A stretch of DNA of 38,929 bases, taken from the NCBI RefSeq assembly GCF_016773205.1, contig NZ_JAETWB010000033.1:1-38929 (forward strand), given 5' to 3'. The stretch's first letter is position 1. Every line of letters starts with the position of its first letter. Below, piece after piece: positions 34,014 to 38,929 of this stretch. The DNA is from Belnapia arida. Lineage in GTDB: Bacteria; Pseudomonadota; Alphaproteobacteria; Acetobacterales; Acetobacteraceae. The translations under genes were made by a program, and so were the position numbers. The notes beneath the pieces are model-generated. The model ran no database searches, was not told the origin of the DNA, and worked only from the letters and a program-made list of their open reading frames with translations.

Positions 34014-34747
34014 TTGCGGGTGGGAACCGTTGGCTAGTCAATCCCGCCAGCGCAGCCCACCTCTTTCCCGAAGAAGGCAGTCATCTCGAGCGCTACAGCC
34101 AGCGCGTTCCGGCCGTCGAGACCAACTCGTCCTTCTACCGGCCGCACAGGCCCAGCACCTATGAGCGTTGGGCCGCCAGTGTTCCACCAGGCTTCCGCTT
34201 TGCCGTGAAGATTCCGAAAGAAGTCACCCATACCCGAAGGCTCGCCAACACCGCAGAGCCGCTCGCGCGGTTCCTGGAGGAGGTCCGCCTGCTTGGGCCC
34301 AAGCTTGGGTCCTTGCTGATCCAGCTCCCGCCCAGCCTGGTCTTTCAGCAAGCTCTCGTAACCGATTTCCTGCGACATCTGCGCGATCCCTTCACCGGGG
34401 ACCGGGCCTGCGAGCCGCGGTATCCAAGTTGGTTCACCGACGAGGTCGATGCGATGCTAGCTGAGCACCGCGTGGCGCGTGTCGCCGCCGATCCGGCACC
34501 GGTCCCGCGCGCCGCCGAGCCTGGTGGATGGCAGGCGCTGGCCTACTTTCGGCTGCACGGCTCGCCACGCATGTACTACTCGCCTTATCCGCAGGCCTAT
34601 CTCGACCGACTGCGGCATCGTCTCTCCAGCCTCGACAGAGAGGTCTGGTGCATCTTCGACAACACCGCCGAAGGGGCCGCCACACACGATGCGCTGGCGG
34701 TCGCAGCCTCACCGTCTCGCCCCGATGCCAGACCGTCGTTAGCATGA
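34014..34747 (+). pseudogene. DUF72 family gene with nonsense codon and frameshift
   Basis: The DUF72 (TIM-barrel-like, unknown function) start is recognisable at TTG 34014: RVGTVG, then TAG (34035-34037) where relatives have the Trp of GWSIP. After a one-base shift near 34060 the normal protein continues: LFPEEGSHLERYSQRVPAVE, NSSFYRPHRPSTYERWAA, VPPGFRFAVKIPKEVTHTR and, late, YFRLHGSPRMYYSPY and WCIFDNTAEGAATHDAL. The end at 34747 is typical. An inner ATG at 34205 opens a 180-residue frame covering the last three quarters, but it lacks the N-terminal strands. It follows the DUF2161 pseudogene. Confidence 0.8.
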
Positions 34748-34797
34748 CCCGGACTGGCCGCTTGATGGGCCGAGCGCGGGCGCCGGCATGCACGGCA

Positions 34798-36870
34798 TCA
34801 GTGTGGCGCCTTCGCCGCCTTGCGGGCCGTGAACTCGGCGACCAATCGGTCCGTCTCGGCTTGGGACAGTGGCTTCACCGGCCGTGCCGGCCGAGGGGCC
34901 GCCGTGCGGCTGGCCGGTCCGGAACCCTTGGCTTGCCAGGACGCCGCGCCGGTCTCGGTCAACGCCTTCGGGATCTCGGCCAGGAAGCGTGATGGCTTGC
35001 CGGCCCAGTCGCGGCGGCGCTGCACCCAGCTCAGCCGCAGCGAATGCCGGGCGCGGGTGACGCCGACATAGAAGAGCCGGCGTTCCTCGGCGATCGCGCC
35101 CTGCTGCTCCGCCTGCCAATTCGGCCAGACGCCCTCCTCAAGCCCCGCCAGCATCACATGGTCGAACTCCAGCCCCTTGGCCCGGTGCAGCGTCAGCACC
35201 TGCACGGCGTCGGCGGGCTCGGCGTCGCCGGGTATGGCGCCGAGCGCCGCCCCGTCGCAGTAGGCCGCCACGCTGCCGGCCTGCTCCGCCGCCCGCAGCG
35301 CGGCCGTCCAGGCATGGCCAAGCTTTCCGTTGAGGCCCAGCCGCTCCGCGATCTCGCTGGCCTCAGCCGCCAGCCGCAGCGCATCCGCCGGGCCGAGTGT
35401 CCGCCGGGCCACGCCGTCCGCGATCTCGCCAGCCACGCCGAGCACTGCCTCGAGCCCTTGCCGCTCTGCCGGTGTGGCAGGCAGTGTTCCTACGGCGGCG
35501 GCCAGGGCGAGACCCCGCTCCGCAGCGTGCTCACGCAATCGCCCGAACACCGTCCCACCGATGCCGCGTGCCGGAAAGGCGCAGGCCCGGCGGAAGGCAT
35601 CATCGGCGGCAGGATCCCAGACATGGGCGCCGGGCTTGCCGCCACGGCCACGGCTCATCGCCAACCGCAGCCAGGCCATGGCGGCCAAAACCTCCTTCGG
35701 CGGCTCGGGCTCCCGGTCGGTGACCAGCCGCACCGGCACGTCTGCTTGGCGCAGCGTGGCCAGGATCGGTTCCGCGACGAAGCCAGCCCGGACCAGTACT
35801 GCACACGCGCGCCAAGGCAGCTCTGGCTGCCTTCGCCGCAGCGCCTGCAGCCAGGCCAAGGCACCGCGGCCCTCATCCTCCGCGGTCGGCGCTTCCCGGA
35901 TGGTGATCGAGGGTCCGGGCGGGGCCTTCGGGTCAGCCGGGCGCAGGATCTTCGGCAGCGCCTCCGGGTCCCCCGCCGCGATCGCGTTGGCGGCGCTCAG
36001 GATTGTCGGGGTCGAGCGGTAGTTAGTCTCCAGCTTGAGGGCAGGGGGAGCGGCCCGGTAGTCCTTCCCGAAGCGCCGGATATGGGCCACGTCGGCGCCG
36101 CGCCAGCCATAGATCGCCTGCAGGTCGTCGCCCACGGCAAAGACCCGGCCGGGCTTGCCGGCCAGCAGGCGCACCAGCGCATGCTGGGCGTGGTTGGTGT
36201 CCTGGTACTCGTCGACCAGGATCTCGACCCAACGCGAGGACCAATGCGCAGCCAATGACGGGTCGGCCTGCATGGCCGCGACCGGCAGGGCGATCAGGTC
36301 GTCGAAGTCTAGTGCCTGCCGTCCCGCCAGCGCCGACCGATAAGCCGGAAGCACGGCCGCTGCCTGGGCCAACACCTCCGGCTCGAACCGACTCAGCACC
36401 GAGGAGCGGGGCAGCCGACGGGGATCGGTCACCAGGCCATTCTTCAGCAGAGACACGGCCTCCTGCAGGAGGCTGGCCTCCTTCAGGTCCTGGATGCCGG
36501 CGGTCTGCATCAGCAGCTCCCGAGCATCGTTCTGGCCGAGGATGGCGAAGCCGCGCGGCAGGCCTGGGACGCCGCCGCCATCCTCAATCAGCAGCCGGGC
36601 CATGACTGCGTGGAAGGTGCCGACCCAGCGTGGCGTCCGCTCCGGCCCGAGCAGGGCGGCAAGGCGGCTCCGCATCTCGCCGGCGGCCTTGGCGGTGAAG
36701 GTGATGCAGAGCAGCCGGTCCGGCGGCTCGCCGCCCAGGATGAGGTCCGCCACCCGCCGGATCAGCGTCTCGGTCTTGCCCGAGCCGGCACCGGCCAGCA
36801 CCAGCACGGGCGCCGGCGCGGTTGCCGCGGCGCGCTGCGCCGGGTTCAGGGGCGCGAGATGCGCAGACAT
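34798..36870 (-). CDS. UvrD/Rep-type (SF1A) DNA helicase
   Basis: 690 residues from the Met at 36870. Motifs in order: LAGAGSGKTETLIRRV (residues 25-40), ITFTAKAAGEMRSRL (Ia), VDEYQDTNHAQHALV (II), AVGDDLQAIYGWRGA (III), LETNYRSTPTIL (IV), LTLHRAKGLEFDHVMLAGL (V) and FYVGVTRARHSLRLSW (VI). It unwinds DNA 3' to 5', helping plasmid replication or repair. Compared with UvrD the C-terminus is short and ends in a basic tail. The frame extends upstream to 37008 over the partner gene, but the Met at 36870 begins the family-like sequence. It follows the conserved partner gene by 22 bases. Confidence 0.92.
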   Translation of the reverse strand: MSAHLAPLNPAQRAAATAPAPVLVLAGAGSGKTETLIRRVADLILGGEPPDRLLCITFTAKAAGEMRSRLAALLGPERTPRWVGTFHAVMARLLIEDGGGVPGLPRGFAILGQNDARELLMQTAGIQDLKEASLLQEAVSLLKNGLVTDPRRLPRSSVLSRFEPEVLAQAAAVLPAYRSALAGRQALDFDDLIALPVAAMQADPSLAAHWSSRWVEILVDEYQDTNHAQHALVRLLAGKPGRVFAVGDDLQAIYGWRGADVAHIRRFGKDYRAAPPALKLETNYRSTPTILSAANAIAAGDPEALPKILRPADPKAPPGPSITIREAPTAEDEGRGALAWLQALRRRQPELPWRACAVLVRAGFVAEPILATLRQADVPVRLVTDREPEPPKEVLAAMAWLRLAMSRGRGGKPGAHVWDPAADDAFRRACAFPARGIGGTVFGRLREHAAERGLALAAAVGTLPATPAERQGLEAVLGVAGEIADGVARRTLGPADALRLAAEASEIAERLGLNGKLGHAWTAALRAAEQAGSVAAYCDGAALGAIPGDAEPADAVQVLTLHRAKGLEFDHVMLAGLEEGVWPNWQAEQQGAIAEERRLFYVGVTRARHSLRLSWVQRRRDWAGKPSRFLAEIPKALTETGAASWQAKGSGPASRTAAPRPARPVKPLSQAETDRLVAEFTARKAAKAPH

Positions 36871-36892
36871 GGGGACGTCCCGGCAGGCTTGG

Positions 36893-37504
36893 CTAGAACA
36901 GCGTGGTCTGCGGCCGTTGCGCGCTGCTGGCCACTGGCTTGCGGCGCGGCAGGGCAGGGGGCAGGGGAGCCAGACGGCTAGCAGTCTCGTCGGACCCGGC
37001 ATAGCCATCGTCGGCGATCAGACGCAGTTGCACAGCGGCGCCGGGAGCGGCTTCGGCGGGTAGCTCCAGCGGCACCGGCCAGAAGCACTCGACCCGGTCC
37101 TCGCCACGCAGCGCCAGGGAGAGCTGCTGGACCTCGACCTCCTGCCGCTTGAGCGTGCGCTCGGTCGGCTCCTCGGCCGCGCCGCGGTAGAAGCGCACCG
37201 GCACGCCGTTGCCATTGCCGCCGATGACGAAGACGAAGTGGGCGCTGTCGTCCAGCACCTCGAGCCAGGGATAGTCGCCAGAGCTTGCCGCCCGCTGCAG
37301 CCGATGCCGGCCGAAGGCAAAGGCCCGGCAGCCGACCGACCAGGGGTCGTCGCCCAGCTCGTAGCTCGCCATGGCCAGGGCGTCGCGCCGGGAATTGGCG
37401 AGCATGCGGGCGCAGATCCGCAGTCGCTCCTCGGTCAGCGCCGGATGGAAGTCCCAGGGCAGGCGTGAGGGCGAGGGAGGCGGGGGCGGTTCGGCGTGCT
37501 CCAT
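36893..37504 (-). CDS. Conserved hypothetical protein, partner of the helicase
   Basis: 203 residues from the Met at 37504; the longer upstream frame is not protein-like. After a Pro-rich start come PWDFHPALTEERLRICARML, a helical segment, DDPWSVGCRAFAFGRHRLQR, FVFVIGGNGNGVPVRFYRG and an Arg/Pro tail. I recall related sequences in rhizobial and sphingomonad plasmids, without a function. It is the first gene of a two-gene unit with the UvrD-type helicase, so it may help or target the helicase. No catalytic motif was recognised. Confidence 0.7.
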   Translation of the reverse strand: MEHAEPPPPPSPSRLPWDFHPALTEERLRICARMLANSRRDALAMASYELGDDPWSVGCRAFAFGRHRLQRAASSGDYPWLEVLDDSAHFVFVIGGNGNGVPVRFYRGAAEEPTERTLKRQEVEVQQLSLALRGEDRVECFWPVPLELPAEAAPGAAVQLRLIADDGYAGSDETASRLAPLPPALPRRKPVASSAQRPQTTLF

Positions 37505-37802
37505 GGCGTCATCATACCATGGAGCCGATAGATAACAGCTATTCAGCGTCAGCGACTTGCTGCACCAACCTACCTTACGAGCTCGTTGAAGCAATTGCCA
37601 AGTAGCAAGACAAAAAAGACAAGCACACCTTACATTTGTCAAGAGAGCTACTCGAGCTGCCTTTGCAAACTGGACGAAGTCATAATCTCCGAACGCCACC
37701 TCGTAAAGTTTTGAGTATGAAGGTGCGGGAGCCATGTTAACTAGAAACAGACCGTGATCGGTTCCGCCCTGTGGAGGCGGCCGTCTCTATAAATGGATAC
37801 CT

Positions 37803-38360
37803 ATGTCAGACGCTGATCGCGTATTTTCGCGCCAACCCAGACAAGCTACCTCTTCCAGCCAAACGCGGCACATTGTCACCGCACCTCGAAAGAACAGCGC
37901 CGGGACCGTCCGCAGTCGGGTCGTTGAAGTCGTGCATGTCGCGCGGCGTTCGTCAGGCCCGGTCAAGGATCAGCCTTCTTCGACGCCTTGGAATGCTCAC
38001 GTCGAAGCTTGGCCCGACGGGTTTCGCGCAAAGCCACCGGCACCAGCCTTGCTGCAGGAGGCGCAACCCACGGCATCCGAGATCCGGCCTCCGACCGTCC
38101 ACGTTATGCCAGCGTGGCAGCCATCGATGCAGCAGCCAGCATCGACGGATGTTGAGCCCGGCGAAGGTCTGAACAGCGCGCAGGCCGTCGGGGGTCTCAA
38201 CCCGTATGATGAAAAGCCACCCTCGCCGAAGGTGCCAGTGCGGCGTTTTGCGGACCCCTTCGCCAGCGGCGATGACGGCGCGAATTGCACCCGCTGTGGG
38301 TATCTCGTCGAGCGGGCCCGGGAAGCGCGTGGCCTGTGGACCTGCTCGAAGTGTGACTGA
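37803..38360 (+). CDS. Zinc-ribbon protein with C-terminal CxxC pair
   Basis: About 185 residues. The end is a four-cysteine zinc ribbon: CTRCGYLVERAREARGLWTC followed by SKCD. The middle is Pro-rich, with an early conserved-looking motif (ARRSSGPVKDQPSSTPWNAH and VEAWPDGF). Similar small proteins occur in Acetobacteraceae and Methylobacterium accessory DNA, as far as I recall. The first 38 residues are doubtful and there is no good ribosome binding site at 37803, so the true start may be a later codon near 37920. It may bind nucleic acid or protein. Confidence 0.55.
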   Translation: MSDADRVFSRQPRQATSSSQTRHIVTAPRKNSAGTVRSRVVEVVHVARRSSGPVKDQPSSTPWNAHVEAWPDGFRAKPPAPALLQEAQPTASEIRPPTVHVMPAWQPSMQQPASTDVEPGEGLNSAQAVGGLNPYDEKPPSPKVPVRRFADPFASGDDGANCTRCGYLVERAREARGLWTCSKCD

Positions 38361-38617
38361 TGTGTCGGCGTGAGACTGCCTAGCTCGCTGGTGACGATCA
38401 CATGGCATGACTGTTTTCTTAGAGCGAGACCACCTGCGGTTAGCACGACAATTGCGGACGGTGAGCCAGACAATTAACACTGTCCGCTGCGATTTTGAGC
38501 TCGCTCTTGGGACGGCGCCGCTACCCAGTGATTAGGGAGTGAAGTGGGTCATGACGTCTTGCTTCGCGCCTGAGCCGGCAAAGCCAAAGCGGACACCGAA
38601 TGCATCCTCTGCAACTA

Positions 38618-38929
38618 GAGCGTTTTCCCATCAGTCTGCGTCGTAGCCGGCGGCGGCGAAGTGGTTGGCGCACACGGCTGGGGTGAAGGTGTCGATGATG
38701 CGGCCGATGGCAGCCCAGAGCCCGCCGAGGCTACGCTCGGCTGCCGTTCTAAGCGCGGCTTTCAGCTTGGCGAAGGCCTGTTCGATCGGGTTGAAGTCGG
38801 GGCTGTAGGGCGGAAGGTAGAGCAGGTTGGCACCTGCGGCCTCGATGGCCGCCCCGACGCCGGCGCCCTTGTGGCTGCCGAGGTTGTTCATGACGACGAT
38901 GTCGCCAGGGCGGAGCTCGGGCACCAGCA
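38618..38929 (-). mobile_element. Second IS630 copy, cut by the window edge
   Basis: Begins right after TA (38616-38617) with GAGCGTTTTCCCATCAGTCTG, matching the left end of the copy at 19247 with few changes. It has the same orientation. The rest lies beyond the window. Confidence 0.88.
38631..38929 (-). CDS. IS630 transposase OrfB, partial, with catalytic Asp changed
   Basis: The C-terminal 99 residues, closely similar to the OrfB at 19260. The block that reads VVVMDNLGSHKG in the first copy reads [12 protein letters not shown] here, so the second catalytic Asp is Asn. The Glu in NPIEQAF is kept. This copy is probably dead as an enzyme, though it could be moved by the first. The start is outside the window. 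Confidence 0.85.
   Translation of the reverse strand, partial: LVPELRPGDIVVMNNLGSHKGAGVGAAIEAAGANLLYLPPYSPDFNPIEQAFAKLKAALRTAAERSLGGLWAAIGRIIDTFTPAVCANHFAAAGYDAD

Noticed and set aside
4517-34747. Alternative genetic code or amber suppression
   Set aside because: Intact genes end normally at TAG/TAA/TGA, and the affected genes also carry frameshifts and truncations, so decay is simpler.
35044-36258. Plus-strand frame of 404 codons
   Set aside because: Antisense of the UvrD-type helicase.

Overview
The window looks like part of a plasmid or accessory replicon from a GC-rich alphaproteobacterium, most probably of the Acetobacteraceae (Roseomonas, Belnapia or a relative). The grounds are the high GC content, the best-preserved protein families (RecD2-type helicase, plasmid RepA, ParA with a DUF3102-like partner, DUF2161, DUF72, KilA-N/HNH) and the insertion sequence types (IS630, IS5, IS3, IS6, IS256, IS481). 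This placement rests on family recognition only; no search was run. No tRNA, rRNA or CRISPR array was seen.

Layout. 1-9.4 kb is accessory DNA: a doubtful hypothetical gene, an EamA transporter cut into by an IS6 remnant, an RTX calcium-binding protein, a decayed IS5, a divergent GNAT/ATPase pair, a lone receiver-domain regulator, a MarR-like regulator and small proteins. 9.4-13.2 kb has small proteins, an IS481 remnant and a + strand set of envelope or periplasmic genes (beta-barrel protein, frameshifted PRC-barrel protein, PepSY-like protein) closed by a strong hairpin. 13.5-19.1 kb has a soluble transhydrogenase (sthA), a two-gene membrane operon with an ABA4-like protein, and an OmpR/EnvZ-type two-component pair divergent from a truncated secreted protein. 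19.2-20.3 kb is a nearly intact IS630 element with an A7 slippage site. 20.5-25.3 kb holds mlaA, a truncated secreted protein, an IS256 scar, a large RecD2-type helicase and a tailed HU protein.

25.5-32.6 kb is the replicon core. It has a broken KilA-N/HNH gene with its own terminator, an HTH protein, an iteron origin, repA (with two more iteron copies inside its 3' end), an IS3 corpse, and on the minus strand parA followed by an overlapping DUF3102-like gene in the parB position. A perfect 16-bp palindrome lies just upstream of parA. 32.7-34.8 kb is a graveyard: a decayed second RecD2 C-terminus, a DUF2161 nuclease and a DUF72 gene, each with nonsense codons or frameshifts. 34.8-38.4 kb has a UvrD-type helicase with a conserved partner gene and a small zinc-ribbon protein. 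A second IS630 copy, carrying a catalytic Asp-to-Asn change, runs off the right edge.

Working together: RepA with its iterons, ParA with its partner, and the helicases and HU make a plausible maintenance module. The two-component pair, MlaA, beta-barrel and PepSY-like proteins point to envelope homeostasis. Gene decay is heavy, and the nonsense codons fall mostly at Trp, Gln and Tyr positions.
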